Made by a program: the position numbers and the translations under genes. From positions 4,836,001-4,900,000 of the forward strand of contig NZ_JAZHRV010000001.1 in the NCBI RefSeq assembly GCF_036924595.1: a DNA stretch of 64,000 nucleotides. The letters run 5' to 3'. Under the pieces are notes generated by a model, which was not told the DNA's origin, searched no databases, and saw only the letters and a list, made by a program, of their open reading frames with translations. This document shows, one piece after another, positions 44,303 to 52,854 of this stretch. Positions within the stretch are counted from its first letter, which is position 1. Each line of letters starts with the position of its first letter. Source of the stretch: Bradyrhizobium algeriense (GTDB taxonomy: Bacteria > Pseudomonadota > Alphaproteobacteria > Rhizobiales > Xanthobacteraceae).

Positions 44303-45724
44303 TCACCCGAATCGCGAGGTAGACGGTGTAATGTCAGGGTGCCCAAACCTGCCAGAGGCAGACGTGCTGAGCCGCATGGCTGCTTGCTGCAAGGCTTCAG
44401 CGCGTCCCAACAGCGCTCCCGAGAACAGCCAGGTCATCGGCAACAAGCTGGCATTGGGCAGGAGATCCACAACATTGGTTGCCACAATCAACGCGAGAGC
44501 GGTTAGCAAGATGTTTTCCTTAAATGACCGTGCATGTCGTGCGGCTGCAGCAGCCTTTATGACGCATAGCGCAAGAAGTCCAAATTCTGCGACAAAGCCG
44601 AGTATGCCAAATTGGCCGATCGCAATTACCCAATGACCATCGGTAACGCTTACGTCTTTGCCTCCTTCATCGTAAATGCGACTCCTTCCGTACCTACCCC
44701 AGCCAAATATCGGCCGTTGTAAAGCTCGTTCGAGCAAGCTTGCTTCATTTTCGAACCGAACCTGGAGCGATGACGCACGGTCGAAACTGACTGATTGTGC
44801 AAGTTCGACCATAAGCCGTGTTGGCACTAAATCGGCAACTCTGAGCATCGGATAGAACAGTGCGAGCAGGACGAAGACGACGGCCACCCGCGCTTGGAGC
44901 TTAGGCTTCGCAAAACAGACTAATGGTACGACAATGGCTCCGAAAAGCGTCGCGCCCGCGCTCCTGCAAAGGATTAATACGGCTCCCAGATAAGCTGTTA
45001 CGCCGCCAGACCTTCGAAGGCCACCGCCACTCCGCCAAAGGGCCGCGGCCGCAGTAACGCTCATAAACAAGAAGATTGCTGCGATAAGCCCGTGCCCCGT
45101 GAAGACCATCGGGCGGTACCCCCCGTCCCGTACCTGCTGAATGAAATCAGTTGGGAAATAACCATAGATCCAAAAATGAAACTGCGGGCTAAATCGCATC
45201 TCGAACAGCATTGGGATCGAATAAAACAGTCCGGCAACCACCAAGGCTTTGAGGACTTGCTCATTCGCCTGCTCTGTTCGAAACAATCCGCGCCCAACAA
45301 AAAAAGGTAGTAGAACAATTAGTGCCGCTTCAACAGCCGATACGGCATCATAGAGACCAACGCCCGGGATCACTCGGTCGCCTGCGAAGACCGGATCACC
45401 ATTCAACATGGATGTTATAATCGGCCCGAATAAGAATATCGCGACCAGCACTTCTGCTATGCCGAATCTTGGATGCCATGGACGACCGACGACGATCAGA
45501 TAGCCCAAAAAAATGCAGAAACTCGGAAGCGTCGCCTTGTCGAAAGATGGAATCATTTCAAATTTGATTCCCGTCCCCACCGGAAGAAGGAGTTGCGCCC
45601 CCACGATGGTCCACAGCGTCGCCTGCACAGCAGGCCTCACTGAAAACAGCACAGCAGCTACGAGCGGCCAAAGCAATAGCGCCAATGTTGCAACTGCGCT
45701 CTCCATCGAAAATCCAGCTATCAT
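44303..45724 (-). CDS. O-antigen polymerase/ligase-like membrane protein (Wzy/WaaL)
   Basis: This 473-aa protein has about 10-12 helices (AVATLALLLWPLVAAVLFSV, LPSFCIFLGYLIVVG). A large periplasmic loop with PIFGWGRYGRSRIYDEGG before the last helices resembles the signature of Wzy/WaaL O-antigen ligase/polymerase proteins. It probably polymerises repeat units after flipping. Assignment to polymerase rather than ligase rests on the EPS context. The start is the first ATG; an alternative is seven codons in. Confidence 0.72.
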   Translation of the reverse strand: MIAGFSMESAVATLALLLWPLVAAVLFSVRPAVQATLWTIVGAQLLLPVGTGIKFEMIPSFDKATLPSFCIFLGYLIVVGRPWHPRFGIAEVLVAIFLFGPIITSMLNGDPVFAGDRVIPGVGLYDAVSAVEAALIVLLPFFVGRGLFRTEQANEQVLKALVVAGLFYSIPMLFEMRFSPQFHFWIYGYFPTDFIQQVRDGGYRPMVFTGHGLIAAIFLFMSVTAAAALWRSGGGLRRSGGVTAYLGAVLILCRSAGATLFGAIVVPLVCFAKPKLQARVAVVFVLLALFYPMLRVADLVPTRLMVELAQSVSFDRASSLQVRFENEASLLERALQRPIFGWGRYGRSRIYDEGGKDVSVTDGHWVIAIGQFGILGFVAEFGLLALCVIKAAAAARHARSFKENILLTALALIVATNVVDLLPNASLLPMTWLFSGALLGRAEALQQAAMRLSTSASGRFGHPDITPSTSRFG

Positions 45725-46016
45725 GATCTGCGACTAAAAACTATATCACGAATACATTCCGATGCTTTGCGGCAAGTACGATTGTTCTTCGAAATCGGCG
45801 GACATGCATAATGTCGCTCGCTCGAACCGATCAGGAGCCACCAAACTTTTAGATACAGCAAGGCAGGACGAAACGCTTCGCTTGATCCAAGATCGAGCCT
45901 ACTTGAACTATTGTTGCGAAAAGCGATTGACGCGGGGCGTGCTGAATACAATGAGTGACCTTATTTGCGGGGCGCCGTTTTCGTGATATTTTAAAAAGAA
46001 CAAACAGGGGACGCAG

Positions 46017-46769
46017 ATGATCAAATCAAAACGGCAAATTACAAACCTGAGGCCTGATTTTGAAAGAATTTACGCATCTTGTATCATCGGCGCGGGTTTT
46101 TTCGAATCGGACGATTACTATAGGCACGATCAGGAACGCTACTGGCGCTCCCTTGAAATATTTTGCGAACTCGACTTGCCCCGGCCAGCACGAATTCTAG
46201 AAATTGGCGGTGGGCAGATGGCGGTGATGTGCAGCAAGCTATTCAACGACGAATGTGTCGTGGGCGATATTTCGGATCAATTCATTGCACCGATCGAGAG
46301 GCAGAACATACCTTTTATTCCGTACAACCTGATGAGCGATGAGGAACACTCTGCCAAGGGCGCGTTCGATGCCGTAGTTCTCCTGGAAGTAATTGAACAC
46401 GTTCCTGTCCCGGCTTATGTGCTATTCGAGCGTATCAAGCGTCTTTTGAAACCGGGAGGAATTCTCTTCCTGACGACACCGAACCTGTTCCGGCTTCGAA
46501 ATTTAATACGAATGTTTCTTGGAATTGAGTTTCTGGACCGGTTTCTGCTTCCGCAGCCCGGGCAGGGGCTCGGTCACCAGCTCGAATACTCTGCAAACCA
46601 TCTAGATTGGCAGCTTGAGCGTGCCGGTTTGTCCAAGATCTTCATCCAGCACGATGAGTTGGGACGCGTAGGCCACTCTTCGAAAGCGAGACTTGCCCGA
46701 AGGCTGCTAGCACCGTTGAGGTTGCGTCCGATCTGGCGGGATGGCCTTGTGGCGGCGGCACGCAATTAA
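46017..46769 (+). CDS. Class I SAM-dependent methyltransferase
   Basis: This 250-aa protein has RILEIGGGQMAV (SAM motif I), an Asp-containing loop VVGDISDQF and AVVLLEVIEHVPVPAYVLFERIKRLLKPGGILFLTTPN, the Methyltransf_11/23 pattern. The start ATG follows a CAGGGGA site. It shares the context of EPS genes and probably methylates a sugar. It lies between the polymerase-like gene and a convergent GT4 gene. Confidence 0.8.
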   Translation: MIKSKRQITNLRPDFERIYASCIIGAGFFESDDYYRHDQERYWRSLEIFCELDLPRPARILEIGGGQMAVMCSKLFNDECVVGDISDQFIAPIERQNIPFIPYNLMSDEEHSAKGAFDAVVLLEVIEHVPVPAYVLFERIKRLLKPGGILFLTTPNLFRLRNLIRMFLGIEFLDRFLLPQPGQGLGHQLEYSANHLDWQLERAGLSKIFIQHDELGRVGHSSKARLARRLLAPLRLRPIWRDGLVAAARN

Positions 46770-46785
46770 GAAATTCGTGTTGTTC

Positions 46786-48111
46786 TCAAAGTGCTGGTCG
46801 TAGCCCTAAGGTGCTCAGATCCTGCTTCCCGGTTCTAACAGCCTCATAGATGCGGAGCATTTGCCGCGCCTTGGCGTCCCAGGTCAGATTCTGCAGCACT
46901 TTCTCGCGCGCCGCGCTTCCGAGTTCGTTCAGCAATTCGGGTGCCTGAATAACGCTTCCGATCGCTGATCTAAAGCCTGCGGTCAGACTCGCTTCGTCGC
47001 TAAATCTCACGCGGATTCCGGTCTTGTCATCAACGAGGTCGGCCGGTCCACCATAGTCTGCGACGATCGGAGTAACGCCGAGCGCCATCGCCTCTACGAC
47101 TACCCCGCCGCCGAACTCTCTGATGCTTGGCAATCCAAGGAAATCGCAGGAGCGCAGTTTCGCCTGAATGTCGGCATGCGGGACCCAGCCGTGAAAAACT
47201 ACACTTTCCTGCAGGCCAAGCGCTTCGACCCTCTGGTGCAGAAGCGGCTTCTGAGGCCCGTCGCCGATAATGTGCAGCTTCAGAGAGCCAGCTTCCAGGA
47301 ACGGTCTGGCAGCTTCGATTAGGATGTCCGCCCCCTTGTACGGCACGAGTCGCCCGACGAACGCCGCCTGCAAGGGCAGCGATGAATTTTCCTTTCTGAA
47401 ATTGCTAAACAGATCACTGTCTACGCCGTTCTCCGGAATGAAGATGCTCTTCTGGCGTACCCAATCGGGCAGTTCACTTTGCGTAAATCTCGATCCCGAG
47501 ATGATTGCTGCGCTATTTTTCCGAGTCGATCGGTACGCGGGCATCAATCGGTACAGCGGCCTGATGTGCGAAAGAAATTCCTTCTCGGCATACTGACGGT
47601 GGCGGAACCCCTTTGGCCAGGGTACACCACCGTTCAACGGCCCGAGCACAAAGGGAACGTTGTGCCTGGCGAGCTTCGCGGCGAGCAAGCTCTGGGTGGT
47701 GGGGCTCAGCGGCGTGATACGATGGACCACATCGAACTCGCCGGCGATTAACTGGCGGCGAAAGCGCTTCCACACCTGCAGCTCGAACGAGTAGTATGCA
47801 AAAGCCGTAAATGCCATGACCGTTGTCCAGGCTTGATTGTGGCCACCTCGCAAACGGGTAGCCATAGAATGCAAGGGCGCGACGATTCCTTCATTATCGA
47901 TCGCGGTAAAGGCTTCCCCCTCGATCCAGCCTTTTCGAAGCAGAGCCGCCTTATTGCGGACTTGCGTAACGAGGTGCACGTCGGCAACCTTTGACAGCGC
48001 GTTAGTCAAGCTCCAACCAATGAGAGGCACACTGGTCCATTCCGGATTAGCGGCTTCGGCAAGAATCAGAACACGCAATCTCCTGGCGACTGCCTCCTTC
48101 CTTCCGTTCAT
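46786..48111 (-). CDS. Glycosyltransferase family 4
   Basis: This 441-aa GT-B protein has in its C-terminal half AAFVGRLVPYKGADILIEAAR (donor motif) and CDFLGLPSIREFGGGVVVEAMAL, with the E-x7-E-type glutamates and GVTPIVADYGGPADL. It probably adds a sugar to the EPS repeat unit. It lies downstream of the flippase gene on the same strand (62 bases apart), so both may be cotranscribed. Confidence 0.85.
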   Translation of the reverse strand: MNGRKEAVARRLRVLILAEAANPEWTSVPLIGWSLTNALSKVADVHLVTQVRNKAALLRKGWIEGEAFTAIDNEGIVAPLHSMATRLRGGHNQAWTTVMAFTAFAYYSFELQVWKRFRRQLIAGEFDVVHRITPLSPTTQSLLAAKLARHNVPFVLGPLNGGVPWPKGFRHRQYAEKEFLSHIRPLYRLMPAYRSTRKNSAAIISGSRFTQSELPDWVRQKSIFIPENGVDSDLFSNFRKENSSLPLQAAFVGRLVPYKGADILIEAARPFLEAGSLKLHIIGDGPQKPLLHQRVEALGLQESVVFHGWVPHADIQAKLRSCDFLGLPSIREFGGGVVVEAMALGVTPIVADYGGPADLVDDKTGIRVRFSDEASLTAGFRSAIGSVIQAPELLNELGSAAREKVLQNLTWDAKARQMLRIYEAVRTGKQDLSTLGLRPAL

Positions 48112-48172
48112 GTCACTGCGTACTCCCTACTCTCGCGCCATCGCTCTCGGCATGTCCTCAAACTGGATCCGA

Positions 48173-49558
48173 TCAGCAGCAGGCAAATATGACCTTCGAT
48201 AATCCGATGCCGATTAGCCAGCCAATCACCCAGGTGAATAGCACGCCAAGCTCGAGGCGAAGACTGTTCAACCCATGCTTTCGATTCAGATAAAACGTGC
48301 AAAGCGTCGTCGGCAGCATGTGGAAGGCGACCCCAAGCACGGCGCCTTGCACGCCAAACGCGTAGAAAAGCACAGTTGCAAATAAGAAAAGCGAGATCAG
48401 CTTGGTAACACTTAATATCGTGAGATATTCTGGCCGGCCCATAGCCAGATAGGCAGACTGAGATATGCCGTACCGTGCGAAAAGCAGTCCAAAGGACAGA
48501 TATTCAAGCATCCAGCCGGCGGCCGCATAGCGCGGATCATACAACAAGTGGACAATCGCCGAGCCAGCCGAGAAAAGAAATCCGGCGATGAACAAAAGCG
48601 CGGCGTCCATGAGCCAGCGCATTCGAAAGTATATCTCAGGAACGCGATGCGGCTGTTGGCGGGCCGCCTCGCTAAGCGCGGGAAAAGAAACGCCTCCGAA
48701 CACCCTGCCGACAAGCCCGTCGGGCACCGAGGCCAAATTGTACGCGACAGAGTAAAAGCCCAGCATTTGCGCGTTGAGCCACCCGCCAAGCAACAGACGA
48801 TCCCCATTGGCCGCAAAGGCGCTCAGCATCGAAGACAGGAAAGTCCATCTGCCAAATCGAAACAGTTCCCTACTCGCGTCGTGGTCCCAGCCCAGCCGAT
48901 CCGAGCAGCCCTTCAGCATGCAATGAGTAAGCAATGTTGTGATTGCAGCCGAAAGCAGCATGCCTAGAATGTAAGACCACAGAGATACGGTAGCCCAACC
49001 TAGCAGAATGACGAAGATCAGACTGACTGACTGCGCGATGATCTCAATGACGAACAGCCGCTCCATCTGTAAATTGCGGCCGGCGATAGTCGCCTTCATG
49101 GATTGCAGACCCAATATCACTGCCGAGAACGATGCAACTGCAAGGTAAATTGGGATCTGGGGATCAGCATATGCTGACTGAGACGGCAGCAGATGGTGCG
49201 TCATTGCGATCGCTAACCCTGCTGCGAAGATGGCGCTCAACCCCCAGATAAAGAAGCCTCTCAGTATCTGCAGGGTAAAAGCAGTGTTCAAAAACTCCCG
49301 CTTCTCGCCGTTCGGGCTTTGGATCACAGCCTGCCTCAGCCCGATATCGGTCAGCAACGTGACAACAACCTGGACCGACATCACGACAGCCAGGATTCCA
49401 AAAGCCTCAGGAGCGAATATCCGGGTGAGAATGATGGTTCCAACGAATCGAAGCGCCAGGCTCGAAAAATGTCCCATCAATGCCCAACTGCCGGCCCGAA
49501 ACGCGCGAGAGCGCAGTGACGCCGGTGCAGGTGGCTGCTGTGCTTCTATTGAACTCAT
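48173..49558 (-). CDS. Polysaccharide flippase, MOP/Wzx family
   Basis: This 461-aa protein has 12 or so predicted helices in a repetitive MOP-superfamily layout. It opens with RAGSWALMGHFSSLALRFVGTIILTRIFAPEAFG, the usual Wzx/RfbX start, and contains LTDIGLRQAVIQ. It would flip the lipid-linked repeat unit across the inner membrane. GAGGG precedes ATG 49558. With the polymerase-like gene and Wzz it forms a Wzx/Wzy-type assembly set. Confidence 0.9.
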   Translation of the reverse strand: MSSIEAQQPPAPASLRSRAFRAGSWALMGHFSSLALRFVGTIILTRIFAPEAFGILAVVMSVQVVVTLLTDIGLRQAVIQSPNGEKREFLNTAFTLQILRGFFIWGLSAIFAAGLAIAMTHHLLPSQSAYADPQIPIYLAVASFSAVILGLQSMKATIAGRNLQMERLFVIEIIAQSVSLIFVILLGWATVSLWSYILGMLLSAAITTLLTHCMLKGCSDRLGWDHDASRELFRFGRWTFLSSMLSAFAANGDRLLLGGWLNAQMLGFYSVAYNLASVPDGLVGRVFGGVSFPALSEAARQQPHRVPEIYFRMRWLMDAALLFIAGFLFSAGSAIVHLLYDPRYAAAGWMLEYLSFGLLFARYGISQSAYLAMGRPEYLTILSVTKLISLFLFATVLFYAFGVQGAVLGVAFHMLPTTLCTFYLNRKHGLNSLRLELGVLFTWVIGWLIGIGLSKVIFACC

Positions 49559-49922
49559 CCCTCACCAAACCAAAGACCAGCCATGACGATCGCGCCTTTC
49601 AGCCACACGCGGCATGCGGCCGGTTAGCGTTTCTCTGCATGATCGACAATGCTTGCTGTCCCTTCAGCGCAGCCATCGCAAGATCATGGCTGTCGCCCCC
49701 AAAAACTTATCTCGCCGATCGAAATTGGCCGTGGAGATCGCACAACCTGGTTTGAATATAGCGGCTCGCCGCTCGTCCCGTCTGAATAGCGTGAAACATC
49801 ATCATTTGGCGGCCCGAACTGCGGTATCGATACGAAATCTGTGGAATTGATTAACGAGCCGCACAAACCGCGGGTTAACTGATTTAAAGCGCAATATCAT
49901 CGTTCCTGCATGCGAGTTGCCG
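49559..49922. other. Intergenic region
   Basis: No coding sequence with recognisable features was found. Short ORFs on the plus strand run across it, but none has a family. Confidence 0.35.
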
Positions 49923-50948
49923 CTAGCCGCAATATTTGTGGACGATCATCCTGCGCATCAGCCCGAAATGTACCTTGGCGCTTTTCCATGCGGTCCATCT
50001 TGCGGCTGCAGCCTTGAGGCGCCCGGTTTCGATCGCGGAGATTGGGCCGAAGTCACTTCGATGTGCGAAAATGTCTGAATAGCGGTTATGCCAGGCGCCA
50101 GCGCTGACGTTGTGAAATCGATAACGAGGATCGCCGAGTGGAAGCAGATCCACGTCAGGCCGCGCACGTGGGTCCAACAAGCCGGCCAGCGGTACGTGGA
50201 TGGTTTCCGCATTCGACAGCAGGGCGGCAAGCCACGAAAAGCTACTAACGGAGACCGCGAGATGGCGGGCCCTGCGCATGGTTTGAAAATCGTCGAATAC
50301 CGACGCGCCGCCGACGAACTCAGCCTCGGGAAACTTGCTTGCCAAAGCTTCAATGTAGGGCGAAGGGCTAATTTCGCCTATAAACACTGGCCGTAACTTC
50401 GTTGCTGAGACGAGGTATTGATAATAGCTGATCGGGATCGGTCCGTAGCTATCGTGAGAGGGCGCGGAAACATCGCCGGCCCGGATATGTATCAGGATGC
50501 AATCATCTCCGATTGGAACGCCCTCGCCTTGCCTCAACGGAAATATGTTACGGTATTGGTCGATATTGCCGTAATTACCTATTCTCTGAACGACGCCATC
50601 CAGCTCGAGCGTGACCGGCCTATAGCGGTCGATCATCGCGGAAAGATAGCTGACCCGGGTCAAACTTGATCCGATCGACAAATTTGATCTCGGCCCTGCC
50701 CCATCCGGGCCGGCATCCAATCCCCACTCCGGCATGTGATAACCGCGCACGACCACGTCTGTCCCACACGACGCCTGGATCTCGCGAGCCAACATGAATT
50801 GAGCCATCTGGTTGGCCAATCGTCCAGCCGGATGCACCCGAATAAGCGATTGATTCAATTTAGAAACCTGACGGCCCTCGGATTGCAGCGGATACTGGTG
50901 TCGAAGTAACTTCCATTTACCCTCCCTGCAATCCGAACGTTTTCGCAT
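49923..50948 (-). CDS. Glycosyltransferase of the GT11/fucosyltransferase-like type
   Basis: This 341-aa protein has RLANQMAQFMLA near the start and CILIHIRAGD in the middle. These two motifs resemble the G-x-x-x-NQ-x-x-Q and HxRRGD motifs of alpha-1,2-fucosyltransferases and related enzymes, with a later SVSSFSWLAAL loop. Family placement is by motif only. In the EPS context it could add a fucose-type or other deoxysugar residue. The N-terminus is uncertain; the first 25 residues may not be translated. Confidence 0.6.
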   Translation of the reverse strand: MRKRSDCREGKWKLLRHQYPLQSEGRQVSKLNQSLIRVHPAGRLANQMAQFMLAREIQASCGTDVVVRGYHMPEWGLDAGPDGAGPRSNLSIGSSLTRVSYLSAMIDRYRPVTLELDGVVQRIGNYGNIDQYRNIFPLRQGEGVPIGDDCILIHIRAGDVSAPSHDSYGPIPISYYQYLVSATKLRPVFIGEISPSPYIEALASKFPEAEFVGGASVFDDFQTMRRARHLAVSVSSFSWLAALLSNAETIHVPLAGLLDPRARPDVDLLPLGDPRYRFHNVSAGAWHNRYSDIFAHRSDFGPISAIETGRLKAAAARWTAWKSAKVHFGLMRRMIVHKYCG

Positions 50949-51222
50949 GTGACCGCAAATCTGTCATGAGTATTTCTTCAACCTCCCATTTGTCAGGTCG
51001 GGATTTCTCGCTTCTTTCACCCGGCTCACAGGGAATTCGGCATTACTCTCAATTAAATAACTCAAATTAAATATCGAGAAATTGAGAATTTAAAATATTT
51101 ATTTTGTTAATTCCGACATTGCGCCGCAAAATTAGCGTTGACTCAAACCAATTTCTTTAATATCCGATTAATGGTTGCGTGCCTCACCTGTGGCTTGCGG
51201 AATTGGGAATTGGAGGATTGCT

Positions 51223-51915
51223 ATGAAGAAATTGATTACCTCGGCACTGGTTGGTGTCGCGTTATTTGGACTGGCAACCGTTCCGGCGTCGGCTGCTTTC
51301 CTGACCGGTGTGTTTGACGTCACGGTATGGAACGGCGCGCCTAACAGCGTCGATTCGAACAACCTTGCAAATGCGGTTCCGTCGGGGACCGCCGATGCTC
51401 ACTTCACCTATACTGGACCGCTTAACTGGGTGGACAATTCGCCGCAAAACACCACCTCGGCCGGCAATCTTGCTTCGAACTTCCTGACTTTGGCGAATAT
51501 CTCCGGCTACTCCTCACCCAATTCGTCGATCGCAGACGTGGCAGCCTTCGGCAACACGAGCCTGAGCGTCGCGGGCGACGCCTATGTCACGTTCTTCAAG
51601 ATCACGGGCACGTATTACGGTCCTGGCGGAACGATCACACACGATGACGGCGCGACGCTGTTCATCAACGGCAGCCTTCGGCTCCTCAGCCCCGCGGAAA
51701 CATCGGCGATTACTCAGGGTTTCACAAATCCGCTTGGCGAAGCTCCGGCTACTTTCGAACTCTGGTATGTGTCAGCCAATGGCGCTCCGTCGGTCCTCCA
51801 GGTTACCGCGGTGCCTGAGCCGGCTACTTGGGCCATGATGATCTTGGGCTTCTTCGGCGTAGGCTTCGTGGCGTATCGCAACAGGCAGAACCGAGAAGCC
51901 GTGCGCTTGGCCTGA
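51223..51915 (+). CDS. PEP-CTERM sorting-domain protein (exosortase substrate)
   Basis: This 230-aa protein has a signal peptide (MKKLITSALVGVALFGLA, cleavage near ASAA). The mature region is low in charge (FDVTVWNGAPNSVDSNN). The C-terminal signal is VPEPATWAMMILGFFGVGF followed by YRNRQNR. The ATG follows TTGGAGGATTG, so it is well supported over upstream alternatives. A strong terminator ends the transcript. The upstream 200 bases are A+T-rich and carry its promoter. Confidence 0.92.
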   Translation: MKKLITSALVGVALFGLATVPASAAFLTGVFDVTVWNGAPNSVDSNNLANAVPSGTADAHFTYTGPLNWVDNSPQNTTSAGNLASNFLTLANISGYSSPNSSIADVAAFGNTSLSVAGDAYVTFFKITGTYYGPGGTITHDDGATLFINGSLRLLSPAETSAITQGFTNPLGEAPATFELWYVSANGAPSVLQVTAVPEPATWAMMILGFFGVGFVAYRNRQNREAVRLA

Positions 51916-51955
51916 TTCTCCAAGCCACTGCTCTTCGAACTTCAGAGCCTAACAA

Positions 51956-51986
51956 GCCCCGTCCATTTTATTGACGGGGCTTTTTT
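51956..51986 (+). terminator. Rho-independent terminator
   Basis: The stem GCCCCGTC / GACGGGGC (8 bp) with a 9-base A+T-rich loop is followed by a T run of six (51981-51986), directly after the PEP-CTERM gene. Confidence 0.95.
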
Positions 51987-52065
51987 GCAGCACTGTGTAA
52001 ATCTTCCAAGCGCGAAGCTGCTCGGCTGCCGAAAGCCCTGATCGATACTTGAAATGGTTTACAGG

Positions 52066-52578
52066 CTAGCTTCCGGAACTACGGAATGACGATGACTGGA
52101 CCGCCGACACGGAGGTTGCCTTGCCGGTCGCGCCTAGCGAATAAACCTCATATTGGCCGTCGGAGATGACGTACTGATACGGCCGCCCCCAGGGGTCGAG
52201 CAGGTTCTTCGCCTTCTTCAGATAAGGCCCGTTCCAGCGCGGCGCCTCTGGCGGCGCCTCGACGAGGGCTTTCAACCCAGCGCCGGCGCTCGGATAGCCG
52301 CCGTTTTCCATATAATAGAGCTCGAGCGCGGTCCCGATATTCTCGATCTGCAGCTGCACTGATTGGGTTTTGGCCTTGCCGAAATAACCCATCAGCTGCG
52401 GCGTCGCGACCGCCGTCAGAACTGCCAGGATGCCCATCACGACCAACAGTTCGAGCAGCGTATAGCCCGCATTTTTACGGTCTCGGGACCACAAGGCCCC
52501 ACCCCCGAACGGCTTTCCAGCACGGTGTCTCGCCCTGTCCAGTATCTTGGCCAACATCCTGATCGCCCCTGAATTCAT
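52066..52578 (-). CDS. gspG: Type II secretion pseudopilin GspG-like protein
   Basis: This protein of about 170 residues has a class III prepilin leader: a long charged N-terminus ending KNAG, then YTLLELLVVMGILAVLTAV with the conserved Glu at +5. After the N-terminal helix come the GspG motifs ENGGYPSAGAGLKALVE and DPWGRPYQYVI. It is a solitary gene, not in a complete gsp operon in this window. ATG 52578 is the probable start; later in-frame starts exist. Confidence 0.85.
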   Translation of the reverse strand: MNSGAIRMLAKILDRARHRAGKPFGGGALWSRDRKNAGYTLLELLVVMGILAVLTAVATPQLMGYFGKAKTQSVQLQIENIGTALELYYMENGGYPSAGAGLKALVEAPPEAPRWNGPYLKKAKNLLDPWGRPYQYVISDGQYEVYSLGATGKATSVSAVQSSSFRSSGS

Positions 52579-52854
52579 CTTCGTGAATTTCCGCAAGCGA
52601 TACTGTCGTCCGCCGGTGTCCAAAGGGTTTACGAGTGGAACTCGCTCGAGAAACGGTCAACGTCAGGTAACGGATACCGGGAAAGCTCGGTATAATTGCT
52701 GAAGGGCTTATTGAGGGCCCGCCCCCATCTGGTAAATACCAACTTAAACTGGCGCCCCCGGGGCTATCATTTAATCCAGTAGTCCGGCAGGTTCGAAAGG
52801 CTGGAGCATTGCATTTCGGCGCCCGCGCAGTCGGCGCCATGGACGAGATTGGGC

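Noticed and set aside
45762..45986. A 74-codon plus-strand ORF upstream of the methyltransferase gene
   Set aside because: No usable ribosome-binding site and no recognisable sequence.
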